DNA of 40,466 bases from a virus. The stretch is taken from IMG/VR virus record IMGVR_UViG_3300004807_000047, positions 1-40,466 of that record. One strand, 5' to 3'. Positions 31,400-40,300 of the stretch are shown piece by piece. The translations under genes and the position numbers were made by a program. Position 1 is the first letter of the stretch, and each line of letters starts with the position of its first letter. Below the pieces are notes generated by a model, which worked only from the letters and a program-made list of their open reading frames with translations, was not told the origin of the DNA and searched no databases.

Positions 31400-32782
31400 A
31401 TGCCAGTACAATTTTCATATGACGCACAGATCCGTAGATTTGTAATACAGTTTATAAGACTGTTATCCAACTTTCAAGTCGAATTTGGTCAAGATTCGGG
31501 TGGCAATGTCACACTACAAACTGTTCCTATTTACTACGGTGATCAGAGTCGACAGGCCGCAATGATACTGCGTAACAACAGTGAAAACTCTTTAAATGCT
31601 GTACCTGCAATGGCCACTTATATAACTGGATTAGAGTACGATCGAGATCGAGTATTAAATCCCTATTTTGAAGGTAAAATTTCAGTGCGTGAACAGGTGT
31701 ACAACACTGCCACACAAACCTATACTGGTACACAAGATGGAATTTATACTGTAGAACGTTTGATGCCAGCGCCGTATAAATTGCAAATGAAAGTGGATAT
31801 CTGGACCAGCAATACTGATCAAAAGCATCAATTGATTGAACAGTTGTTGCCGTTGTTCAATCCGGCAATAGAAATACAGAACTCAGATAACTTCATTGAT
31901 TGGAGCAGTTTAAGCGCAGTATTTTTAACCGGAGTAGCATATAGCAGTCGCAGTGTACCAGCCACCACAGATGATGCAGCAATAGATATTGCCACATTGG
32001 ATTTTGAAATGCCAATTTGGCTCAACTTGCCCAGTAAAGTTAAAAAGATGGGAGTTGTTGCCAGCATTATTGCCAGCATATACAGCGAGACCGGAGATTT
32101 AAATTCAGACTTTGTGACCACACTGGAGGGGCTTGTAAGCCAACAGAGATTCACTCCGCTTGGATATGAAGTTGTGTACATGGGCAATTCGTTAAAACTG
32201 TATGCTGCCGGAGTCAATGACACAAATGGTCAGGTCACTGGTACTCCAGTCAAGTGGAGCGGACTGGTAAACTTGTACGGCGAATTGCAAAACGGTATCA
32301 GTCAAGTTAGATTGAATTTTGAATTAAGTGATGGTGCGCACGAAATTGTGGGTACTGTTGCGTACGATCCCACCGATTCTACCAGTTTGCTGTTTACTCC
32401 TATATCAAGTACATTGCCAGTCAATACATTGCCAGCAGTTACTGCCATAATTGATCCACAAAATGTCAATCTTGTCAACGTCAATATATTTACACCATCA
32501 GTGGGCACAAGATATCTGATATTAAATCCCATTGGTGATGCTAATACTCCAAGTGCGGTGGCCTGGGCCGGTGCAGTGGGTTCCAATTTGATCGCGGCAG
32601 CAAACGATATCATTGAATGGAATGGCAGTTACTGGACTGTGAGTTTTGACAGTAACCAAAATCCCGCTCCTGAATATGTTACCAATCTCAACACAACTGT
32701 GCAATATCAATGGAATGGCACCAGCTGGGTCAAAGCCTATGAGGGTTTATACGCTGCTGGAGAATGGAGTCTGGTTCTATAA
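31400..32782 (+). CDS. 15: Tail sheath stabiliser and completion protein gp15
   Basis: This 460-residue protein begins like gp15: YDAQIRRFVIQFIRLLSNFQ, TLQTVPIYYGDQSRQAAMIL, ENSLNAVPAMATYITGLEYD. It continues PYKLQMKVDIWTSNTDQKHQ and LIEQLLPLFNPAIEIQNSDN. gp15 caps the tail tip that joins the head. The C-terminal 200 residues beyond the T4 length (272 aa) are beta-rich and end in WYNG-like repeats (WNGSYWTVSF, WNGTSWVKAYEG) as in appendage domains. It overlaps the Nudix gene by TAATG. Confidence 0.9.
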   Translation: MPVQFSYDAQIRRFVIQFIRLLSNFQVEFGQDSGGNVTLQTVPIYYGDQSRQAAMILRNNSENSLNAVPAMATYITGLEYDRDRVLNPYFEGKISVREQVYNTATQTYTGTQDGIYTVERLMPAPYKLQMKVDIWTSNTDQKHQLIEQLLPLFNPAIEIQNSDNFIDWSSLSAVFLTGVAYSSRSVPATTDDAAIDIATLDFEMPIWLNLPSKVKKMGVVASIIASIYSETGDLNSDFVTTLEGLVSQQRFTPLGYEVVYMGNSLKLYAAGVNDTNGQVTGTPVKWSGLVNLYGELQNGISQVRLNFELSDGAHEIVGTVAYDPTDSTSLLFTPISSTLPVNTLPAVTAIIDPQNVNLVNVNIFTPSVGTRYLILNPIGDANTPSAVAWAGAVGSNLIAAANDIIEWNGSYWTVSFDSNQNPAPEYVTNLNTTVQYQWNGTSWVKAYEGLYAAGEWSLVL

Positions 32783-33213
32783 TGACTGATCGGCACACCG
32801 AAGGGGTAGGTGCGCTAATTTACTCCAAAAAAACCAATCGATATCTTTTTTTACTTCGCGATAAATCACGTCAACAGGGTGTGTGGGGCATTGCTGGTGG
32901 AAAAATTGATGCGGGCGAAACAGTGATACAGGCTTTGGTTAGAGAAATTGCCGAAGAAATAGGGCAAGACTTTGCCGCTAAAAAATTTATACCACTAGAA
33001 ACATTCACTGCCGACAACGAAAAATTTGTTTACTATACTTTTTTGGTCACAGTTGATGAAGAGTTTGTTCCGGTATTGAACGACGAGCATCGCGGCTATT
33101 GTTGGGTCGAATTGCGAGATACGCCAAAACCCTTGCATCCTGGATTGTGGCGCAGTTTTAATTTTGAAATAGTTAAAAAGAAAATTAAGACTCTAGAAAG
33201 TATACTCAATTAA
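32782..33213 (+). CDS. Nudix hydrolase
   Basis: A 143-residue protein with a full Nudix box (GGKIDAGETVIQALVREIAE-EIGQ; G-x5-E-x7-RE-x2-EE-x-G). The N-terminal strand VGALIYSKKTNRYLFLLRD is the usual start. Nudix enzymes cleave nucleoside diphosphates linked to another group, such as sugar nucleotides, ADP-ribose or mRNA caps. ATG 32782 overlaps the gp15 stop (TAATG), so it is translated with the tail-completion gene and probably late. Substrate cannot be read from the sequence. Confidence 0.88.
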   Translation: MTDRHTEGVGALIYSKKTNRYLFLLRDKSRQQGVWGIAGGKIDAGETVIQALVREIAEEIGQDFAAKKFIPLETFTADNEKFVYYTFLVTVDEEFVPVLNDEHRGYCWVELRDTPKPLHPGLWRSFNFEIVKKKIKTLESILN

Positions 33214-33965
33214 GCAACAGATATAACACCCAAATCTGCTTCAATCGCAAAATCATTATAACTGATTTGTCTTAGATTAAGTAATGGTTCTAGGCGTGAG
33301 TGTAGCCAATAGCTGTTGGTGGGTGTTACCCGAACAAAGTCAACATCAGAATAAGTTTCTATTACTTGTCTTAGACATTTAACAAAATATTCACCATTGT
33401 CAGTATCAGTATCTGTTAAATACCCGTTGGTGTTTTTATAAACGTTGTTGTACGGCCCTGTCATGTCATAATGATCGTAGCCAAGTAAAAATACTTTTTT
33501 GTGTCCATCAAAGCAGGCCATATAGGTCGCAATTGATCCAGCGTCATTTTGTATGTTTTGCGGAATCAAATAAAACTTGTTGGGATATTTTAATAATTTA
33601 TCCGCAGAAGTGTACACAATATTGTTTTCGCAATAGCCTGAATTGGCAATTTCTTCCACAATGTCATCACCAGTGGCAATTAAAAAATCTGGAGTAAAGT
33701 CTCTATAGGCTGCATTGCAGGCATAACTTTGCAATGAGTCAGCCCCATACATACCAGCGTGATGATGTTGAATAAGTGCTAGATTGAATCCCAATCTGCT
33801 TTCGCCGTTACCAACTGCAACTGCTTGACTGGTTGTGTGTGTATTGGTTACACTGTTTGGTACATATTCTGTTGTGGGATTCCATTCTCCGCCCGACAAA
33901 GTGAGTTGGCTAATAATATTTTCACCAGCGTAGTTGTTGCGGTAAAGTCGTTTAAGTTGTTGCAT
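33210..33965 (-). CDS. DUF115 or sialyltransferase-like protein
   Basis: A 251-residue alpha/beta protein. AVAVGNGESRLGFNLALIQH is a Rossmann-like glycine segment as in DUF115 and 6-hydroxymethylpterin kinase-like or sialyltransferase-like proteins. SLQSYACNAAYRDFTPDFLI ATGDD follows the known pattern Asn-Ala ... D-x-x-x-x-x-D. KVFLLGYDHYDM is the next strand. Proteins of this type in phages lie at tail-fibre gene ends and might glycosylate or process fibres; that is inference. A perfect late box and AGGAA precede ATG 33965. It ends on the facing Nudix gene with a 4-base overlap. Confidence 0.5.
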   Translation of the reverse strand: MQQLKRLYRNNYAGENIISQLTLSGGEWNPTTEYVPNSVTNTHTTSQAVAVGNGESRLGFNLALIQHHHAGMYGADSLQSYACNAAYRDFTPDFLIATGDDIVEEIANSGYCENNIVYTSADKLLKYPNKFYLIPQNIQNDAGSIATYMACFDGHKKVFLLGYDHYDMTGPYNNVYKNTNGYLTDTDTDNGEYFVKCLRQVIETYSDVDFVRVTPTNSYWLHSRLEPLLNLRQISYNDFAIEADLGVISVA

Positions 33966-33984
33966 AGTTGTTCCTGTTATTTAA

Positions 33985-33992
33985 TATTTATA
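33985..33992 (-). promoter_or_regulatory. Perfect late promoter box for the DUF115-like gene
   Basis: TATAAATA, 19 bases before ATG 33965, overlapping the stop of the lectin-like gene. Confidence 0.75.
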
Positions 33993-34683
33993 CACCAAAC
34001 CTGGTTCTAAGCGCGGTATAGTTTTGTAAACTTTCTGCGGCGGTAAGTTGTCGATTGTATCCCAATACCAAGGCAATTCTTCCTTGAAAATCTCTAACTG
34101 TACTGTATCCTTCTGTGCCCAAATAATAAGCAAATCCCGATCCCGAATCGCCCCAGGCGAATTTGGTTTGATTGCTTCGATATGCCGACAGTATGTTCCA
34201 TCCTGACAATATGTTACCCGATCCGGTATAGACTTGATTGTTTACATAATATGAAATTGCCGTGCTTGCATATCCATCGGTATTGTCGGGATTGTTTACG
34301 GTCCATGGCCCTGTACCATTTGCACCACCAAATCTTAAACTAGTATCTGCGCTAGTTGAATCATTGCTGACGCCCAACAAACCCACCAAATTGGCACTAT
34401 TGTTTAATGTAAAGTCTGGATAAAATACTATAGTAAAGTGTAGATACTTTTGCGTAACTGAACTACTGACGTAATTTCCTGATCCTACAGTAGTCCATTT
34501 AAAGTAACTTTGATTTCCGTTGCCGACCCAGGTCACTGCGCCTACAATAGTACCGTTGGCACGACCAGTCAAATCAGTCCAGGTTGTGCCAGTTCCGGAA
34601 TAACTTGAACTGTTGCTGGCATCTAGATTTAATATCAATCCGTTCTTTACAATGCCAGTGGGTCGCGATACACTGGCAACCAT
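33988..34683 (-). CDS. LamG/concanavalin-like tail tip protein
   Basis: A 231-residue protein with a typical phage LamG-type start (GIVKNGLILNLDASNSSSYS, TTWTDLTGRANGTIVGAVTW) and end (DFQGRIALVLGYNRQLTAAE, SLQNYTALRTRFGV). Such lectin-like beta-sandwich domains bind sugars at fibre tips. The start is ATG 34683, overlapping the stop of the fibre gene upstream (TAATG). It is likely a receptor-binding or fibre-associated protein. Confidence 0.8.
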   Translation of the reverse strand: MVASVSRPTGIVKNGLILNLDASNSSSYSGTGTTWTDLTGRANGTIVGAVTWVGNGNQSYFKWTTVGSGNYVSSSVTQKYLHFTIVFYPDFTLNNSANLVGLLGVSNDSTSADTSLRFGGANGTGPWTVNNPDNTDGYASTAISYYVNNQVYTGSGNILSGWNILSAYRSNQTKFAWGDSGSGFAYYLGTEGYSTVRDFQGRIALVLGYNRQLTAAESLQNYTALRTRFGV

Positions 34684-35915
34684 TAACTGACTCCGGTTCC
34701 GCCAATGTACCAAGAAGTAGTACCAACCTTGACCAATGTGGCCATTGCATAAGTTGATAGGGTTCTGGTGCCAGTGGTACCAATACCGGCTAGATACAAG
34801 TTGTCAGATGTTAATATGTTGGCAGTTGCAGTTCCGCTGGTGATTATGTTGATTGTTGCTCCAACCGGGAACGGTACTGAAGTATTGGCTGGTATGGTTA
34901 CGTTGGCAGTGGAACTTAGATAAATTTGTTCGCCTTGATCAGTCAATGCCAGTGTGTAGTTACTGGACTGCGCATTTTGAGGTAGTCCAATATAACCCAC
35001 TGCATTTGAATAGGCGGCGCCGACTGCAGCATTACCGTTTATGGTGCCACCAACCCAAACATTTCCACCAATACCAGCGCCGCCTGCAACCTGCAACGCT
35101 CCGGTTACAGTGCTGGTTGCGGCAGTCAAGTTTGTGGTCACTATCCAACTTGTGGTATTTGCTACAGTTCCTGCAGGTCCGGTAGCACCAGTTGCGCCCA
35201 CTGGTCCCACACTGTTTAAGAATCCAGTGGTCATACCATACCCAATCGATTCTCGTTCCACTGATACGTATACGTTTGCACTACCACCCACTGCCCACAA
35301 ACTCATAAATCCATTGTAAACGTTGCTGGTAAATGTAGCAACTGTTGCATTGGTGTTGTTTTGCAACACTGCATATTCGGTGTAGTACGCTGTAGATCCT
35401 ATTGCAGTTGCATCTATTGTGCTCATTTTAAAATTTGAGTACACATTATCAACTGCACTCAAAGTCCAACGCACTGCACTGTTACCGCTTGTGGACACTG
35501 TGTCAATCAAGGTATTGCCCACGTTGGTTGCAGTAGTTTTATTTAGGTAGATATTTAAATTTAGTGCGCTGCCTGATCCCACAGTTTGCCCGTTTGGATA
35601 TTGAAAACTGGTTCCCACAATTGTGGTTGCAGTCACCGAGGCTGCAGAAAGTTGCGAAGCAGTTAGATTGGCATAACTTGTAGGGCTGATATTGCTGGCA
35701 GTTACTCCGGCATTTGCAGTCAATGCAACCACAAAACTTTGTAGACTTTCGCTCCAGTAAAAGGCTGCATTGTTAACTAATCCGTTTGCACGATTCATCA
35801 CGAATCCAACATCAACGTTGGCTTGAGTTGCGCCCCCGTGCAAAACGGTCATGGAATCCGTAAAAATTGCTACATTTGTTAATATGTTTTCTAAATTGGG
35901 GCGAGTCAGTGCCAT
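34683..35915 (-). CDS. Tail fibre protein with collagen-like segment
   Basis: A 410-residue fibre protein. The N-terminus (MALTRPNLENILTNVAIFTD) probably attaches to the baseplate. A short collagen-like triplet run (GPVGATGATGPAGT) lies near residue 245. A repeat module (TSTVTGALQVAGGAGIGGNV, then WVGGTINGNAAVG) is shared with the large fibre gene upstream. The C-terminal part (YTLALTDQGEQIYLSSTANV) is beta-rich. Late box GATAAATA (35946-35939) precedes, with a leader of about 23 bases to ATG 35915. Confidence 0.8.
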   Translation of the reverse strand: MALTRPNLENILTNVAIFTDSMTVLHGGATQANVDVGFVMNRANGLVNNAAFYWSESLQSFVVALTANAGVTASNISPTSYANLTASQLSAASVTATTIVGTSFQYPNGQTVGSGSALNLNIYLNKTTATNVGNTLIDTVSTSGNSAVRWTLSAVDNVYSNFKMSTIDATAIGSTAYYTEYAVLQNNTNATVATFTSNVYNGFMSLWAVGGSANVYVSVERESIGYGMTTGFLNSVGPVGATGATGPAGTVANTTSWIVTTNLTAATSTVTGALQVAGGAGIGGNVWVGGTINGNAAVGAAYSNAVGYIGLPQNAQSSNYTLALTDQGEQIYLSSTANVTIPANTSVPFPVGATINIITSGTATANILTSDNLYLAGIGTTGTRTLSTYAMATLVKVGTTSWYIGGTGVS

Positions 35916-35938
35916 CAGTTACATCCGTTTTATTGTTA

Positions 35939-35946
35939 TATTTATC
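35939..35946 (-). promoter_or_regulatory. Late promoter box for 35915-34683
   Basis: GATAAATA immediately after the terminator of the fibre gene 37274-35997. Confidence 0.7.
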
Positions 35947-35949
35947 GCA

Positions 35950-35976
35950 AAAAGGCGAAAGGGCCCAAGCCCTTTC
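35950..35976 (-). terminator. Intrinsic terminator after the 425-aa fibre gene
   Basis: An 8-bp stem GAAAGGGC/GCCCTTTC (arms 35976-35969 and 35964-35957, 4-base loop) followed by GCCTTTTT on the minus strand. Confidence 0.82.
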
Positions 35977-35996
35977 CAGATCGTCGGACCATTTTA

Positions 35997-37274
35997 TTAG
36001 AATCTGCCCACAACCACTTCAATAACACCTTTGGCCAGGATTGGGAAATCTTCCAATGCTTTACCAATCACTTGCCCACATTGTGGAGCATTGTTTACTT
36101 TGGCATACCCGAATCCGGCAGATACCATCATGTCTCCTTTGGCAACTGGTCCGATTACCATACAAGGAACACGCCCAGTTAGTGCCAGAGCAACCACGTT
36201 GGGTCCGGATAGGGCTCCATTCATCAAGTGTGCAGGGTTTGTAGACACTACCCCAGCCACTCGTGTTGTATCAGCATCGGCTACTGTGACTTCATTTGCA
36301 CCACCAAACATCAGCACAGTTCCTGGATTGTACTGACGGTCGCCTTGATAATTTTCTGCCAAGTCAGCGTATTGCGCATGTATTGCAGTACCGTATATGG
36401 TGTTCCACCAAGCCGAGGTCGATCCAAGATTAACGGTTACGTTACTATTTGGTACTATCGCTCCTGATACTGTCAATCCAGTTAATGTTCCAACTGATGT
36501 TATATTTGTTTGTGCAGCTGTTTGTAGTATACCTGTTAATGTTGTACTACCGCTTGCACCAATACTTGTAACACCACCTAACGTTGTAATATTTGGTTGA
36601 CTTGCAGTTTGTAGTGTACCCGTTAATGTTGTACTACCGCTTGCACCAATACTTGTAACACCACCTAACGTTGTAATATTTGGTTGACTTGCACTAGAAC
36701 TGTTTAGTGTACCGTATAGTACCGCACCACTGTTACCAATTGTGCCAGCATACACGTTGGTGGCGTTGATAGTGGTAACGTACTCTGTTGTCTCAATCGT
36801 GGTATTATTAATTGTAGTAGTAGTGCCATTAACTGTTAAACAACCTGTAATTGTAAAGTTGCCGGCAGCAGTTGTAGTAACACCGCTGGTACCAATACTG
36901 GTTAAACCGGCTAGTGTTGTCACATTTGGTTGGCCTGCAGTGGTTAGAGTCCCACCCAACGAAGTTGCAGTTACTGTATTTGCTGTGTGTTGTCCGGCAT
37001 AGATAGTTCCAAAATATGCCGTCGGAGATCCCAAATTCACTGCCAAATTGGCGCTGGGTACGATTGATCCAGCCGATGACATTGTGACTGTGGTAAATGC
37101 CGCGGTGCTGGGGGTTACGTTGCCAATTGGTGTGTTATTAATACTGGTAAATGATGCTGGCGCAGAGCCAGTTGATGTGATATTACCTGTGGCCACTATA
37201 TCGCCATTACCAGCGAATATTGTTGTTGTTCCTACTGTGAGTCCGTTTTGGACTACGAAATTGTTATTTGCCAT
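35997..37274 (-). CDS. Tail fibre protein with conserved C-terminal domain
   Basis: A 425-residue protein. The N-terminal part has phage-fibre repeat units (SINNTPIGNVTPSTAAFTTV, NITTLGGVTSIGASGSTTLT occurring twice). The C-terminal 125 residues hold HAQYADLAENYQGDRQYNPG, VAGVVSTNPAHLMNG and VALALTGRVPCMVIGPVAKG, a domain common at fibre ends, similar to self-cleaving or chaperone-type fibre tips. A long 87-bp repeat is present in the DNA. No late box is obvious before ATG 37274; GAGGAAAAAG is the ribosome site. Confidence 0.85.
   Translation of the reverse strand: MANNNFVVQNGLTVGTTTIFAGNGDIVATGNITSTGSAPASFTSINNTPIGNVTPSTAAFTTVTMSSAGSIVPSANLAVNLGSPTAYFGTIYAGQHTANTVTATSLGGTLTTAGQPNVTTLAGLTSIGTSGVTTTAAGNFTITGCLTVNGTTTTINNTTIETTEYVTTINATNVYAGTIGNSGAVLYGTLNSSSASQPNITTLGGVTSIGASGSTTLTGTLQTASQPNITTLGGVTSIGASGSTTLTGILQTAAQTNITSVGTLTGLTVSGAIVPNSNVTVNLGSTSAWWNTIYGTAIHAQYADLAENYQGDRQYNPGTVLMFGGANEVTVADADTTRVAGVVSTNPAHLMNGALSGPNVVALALTGRVPCMVIGPVAKGDMMVSAGFGYAKVNNAPQCGQVIGKALEDFPILAKGVIEVVVGRF
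36521..36694 (-). repeat. Tandem 87-bp repeat (two copies)
   Basis: Copies at 36521-36607 and 36608-36694 differ at only two positions seen. Each codes for 29 residues (NITTLGGVTSIGASGSTTLT plus linker). A weaker third copy lies near 36870-36950. Confidence 0.85.
37093..37140 (-). repeat. 48-bp segment shared with the large fibre gene
   Basis: Nearly identical to 40273-40320 in the next fibre gene, 3.18 kb away, same orientation. It codes for NTPIGNVTPSTAAFTT and could support recombination. Confidence 0.8.
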
Positions 37275-37319
37275 TTTTTCTCTTTTTCCTCGGTTCCATG
37301 TTCCCCGATAAGGATTATG

Positions 37320-37348
37320 TAATTAGGGTAGCCCATCTACCCTAATTA
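37320..37348 (-). terminator. Long hairpin after the large fibre gene
   Basis: A perfect 12-bp stem (37320-37331 with 37337-37348, 5-base loop) lies just after stop 37353. No T-run follows, so it is a weaker or RNA-stabilising terminator. Confidence 0.65.
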
Positions 37349-37352
37349 CCAA

Positions 37353-40300
37353 TTAGACTGCGTTATAAATTTTAGTCATTCTAATTATTGTACTTGCATT
37401 TGTTGTAGTACCTTGCAATTGTACCACATTTCCGCTCATTACCGCATTCCAAGTTGTTAGAGTATTGCCAGAAGTGTTTAGTGTACCGTATACTGCAATA
37501 TTTGCAACTGATCCGTTTGATACCACCAATGCTTTGGTAACTTCTTTTGTGTATCCCAGTGTGCTGGTTAACAAATACTCGGCACTGCTGTAAGTGTTGG
37601 CGTAGAAACTGTCAACTGTGGTTGGTGTACTTGCGCTTGCAATGGTTACATTTGATAAACTGCTTGCAATTGCACCTGTTGTGGTAATAGTGTATTGAGT
37701 AGTTAAACTGCTAGTACCAGTTGTAAATGTAATACCAGTTCCAGTAATTGCGTTAACGGTGTTGTATCCACTGGTGTCGTACAGTTGAGTAACTGTTTGT
37801 GTTGTGGTCAACATACGTACATCAATTACGTCTGTGGTCAACGGTGCTTCATTAAATGTTAGAGTTGTTCCCGAAACTGTGTATGATGTTGTTGGTATTT
37901 GAACAATACCGTTAACGCTGACAATACAACTTGCAGTGGTCTGACTGCTGTTCAATGTAAATATTGTTTGGCTTCCAGTTCCAACAAACTGTTGATCTTG
38001 AATTACAGTAAAACTGGTACTTGCACTAGCCCATGCTGTACCATTGTACCATTCAAGTGCAGAACTTGTGGTATTGAAACGCAACATACCGGTGACTGCT
38101 GTTGGACGCTGACTTGCTGTACCAACCGGTAACAAAATACTGTCTGTGGTGTTAACAATCAATTTGGCTCCAGTTACCGCAGTAGTTGCAGTTGCCGAGT
38201 TACCAATAATTACACTGTCATAAGTTGAGTTTGGACGTGCCCACAATAATGTGTTATCGTTAGCACCCTTAAGAATCATGTCGTTGCCAGCAGTTTGACT
38301 ACCATTGAATACAGTAGCACCACCATGGTATGTGTTGCCGGTTATGCTTGCACCGCCCCAAACGTTAAATGCACCAATATTGGCCGCAGGACTTGCATTG
38401 TTTGTGCTCTTGACAACTAATACGTTGCCGTGTGTTATTCTAGCAACTTCAAATTTGGTAGTTGTGCCGCCTGTGGCAAATATGATATCGTTGGCTTGAT
38501 ATGTGTTCAATATCAAGTTACCGCCACCAGTTGTGGTGTTACCAGCAACAATTATGTAACCGTCGTTGGGGTTGTATAGGTTGTATGCGGCTTGGCTATA
38601 ACCTGAACTCACAATACCCATGTCAACGTAAGTATCGTTGTCGCTACCATTGTTGGCCACTGCGGCAATATCTGTACTGGCGTTGTTTCCTGAGTTGGCG
38701 TTTTGTATGGTAAACTGTGAGTAGTTGTTTATGCTGTAGCCCACTTGAATTGGTGCGTTAGCTGGGGTATAGTTAATGCTTGATCCAAATATTCCAGTTC
38801 CGCCCACATACAAATTGCCACCAATACCAACACCGCCTGCGCCGGACACCACTATGGCCCCAGTTGAAGTGCTTGTGCTTGTGGTTGCTGAATTTGCTAC
38901 AATATTACCAGAACTTGTTACACCACTGAATATTGGTGCAGCAGTTGTGCGTAAGTCTTGTGGGGTTGCAATGTTGGCATATTCGGTTCCAACTGCAACA
39001 GTAACACCATAAGTGCCGGCTAGATTTAACGTACTACCAGCACCAACGCTGGTAGTACCGCTAGTACCACTCACAGTAAACGATGTGCTAATTGAACTAG
39101 ATGTTAGTCCAGAAACACGTCCGTATGCGTCAATACTGATAACTGGTATAGAAGTGCTACTACCCGCTGTTGTTGCACCAGGACCGTATGTGGTCAATGA
39201 GACTGAATTACCGCTAATTGTTAGGTTACCGGTGCCACTTGAAGTTGACAAGACTTGATTTACACCTTGATACATTGAAGTAGCATATATGCTTTGTTGT
39301 ACGCTTACGGCACCATTAACAATCAATGCACCTTGGCCAATTCCCGAACTTCCCGCAGTTGATGTTATTATCACATTTCCAAGATTGGAAATGGTCATTG
39401 CAAGAACTGCGTTATTGCTGTTATTGGGAACAGTGTAAAATCCTAGTTGTGTACCTTGCGCAGTGTCTGTAAAGTTTTGTGCGGCGCTGGCCAACATGCC
39501 AGTACCAAAAGTACCAATATAGTATCCGGTTGCACCGTATCCGCGTGCAGCAAATCCTCCTAAAGATTCACCGGCTTGTACTGCACTTGGTGCAGCAGCT
39601 GTGCCGTCAGCACGTCGAGCAAGAAAATACGATTGAGATCCAAACGAATCTAGCGTGACCTTGCCAAGAGATCCGGTTGCAGCACTCACGTGTACTACCG
39701 AAGTTGAATATACTGGTGTTGCACTATTCTGATTGACTTCCAGTGTGGTCACATCTGAACTAGGCACCGATCCGTAACCCAGCAACAAATTACCTGTGAT
39801 GTTGTGATATGCAGTTGGTCCACCAACGTTGATGTTTCCGCTAACACCCAGACCACCAGTGACCACCATGGCACCGGTTACATTGCTAGTGCTGGTAGTG
39901 CCACTGGCAGCCACTATGTTACCATAATGTATAGAAGTACCCGAACTTGTCAAGGTAGTAAATGCACCGGTTGAAGCAGTTGTGGCACCAATTGGAGTAT
40001 TTTGTATACCGCCAGCATAAATTTGTCCGCCTACTCCTAGTCCACCAGTACCACCGACCACCAATGCACCAGAAGTTGTGTTTGTGCTAGCAGTACCACT
40101 GGCAGCCACTATGTTGCCACCTGCGGTAATTGTGGATCCGGTATTAACTGCACCACTAACGCCCAATCCGCCACCGACAACCAAGGCACCAGAGGTTGTG
40201 TTTGTACTGGCAGTGCTGCTGGCAGCCACTATGTTGCCACTTGCAGTAAAAGTACCAGAAGTGGTTGCAGTAGTAAATGCCGCGGTGCTGGGAGTTAGTG

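Noticed and set aside
34684-34713. Lectin-like gene start at 34713
   Set aside because: The ATG at 34683 overlaps the upstream stop (TAATG), which is the common coupling here, and the conserved domain begins there.
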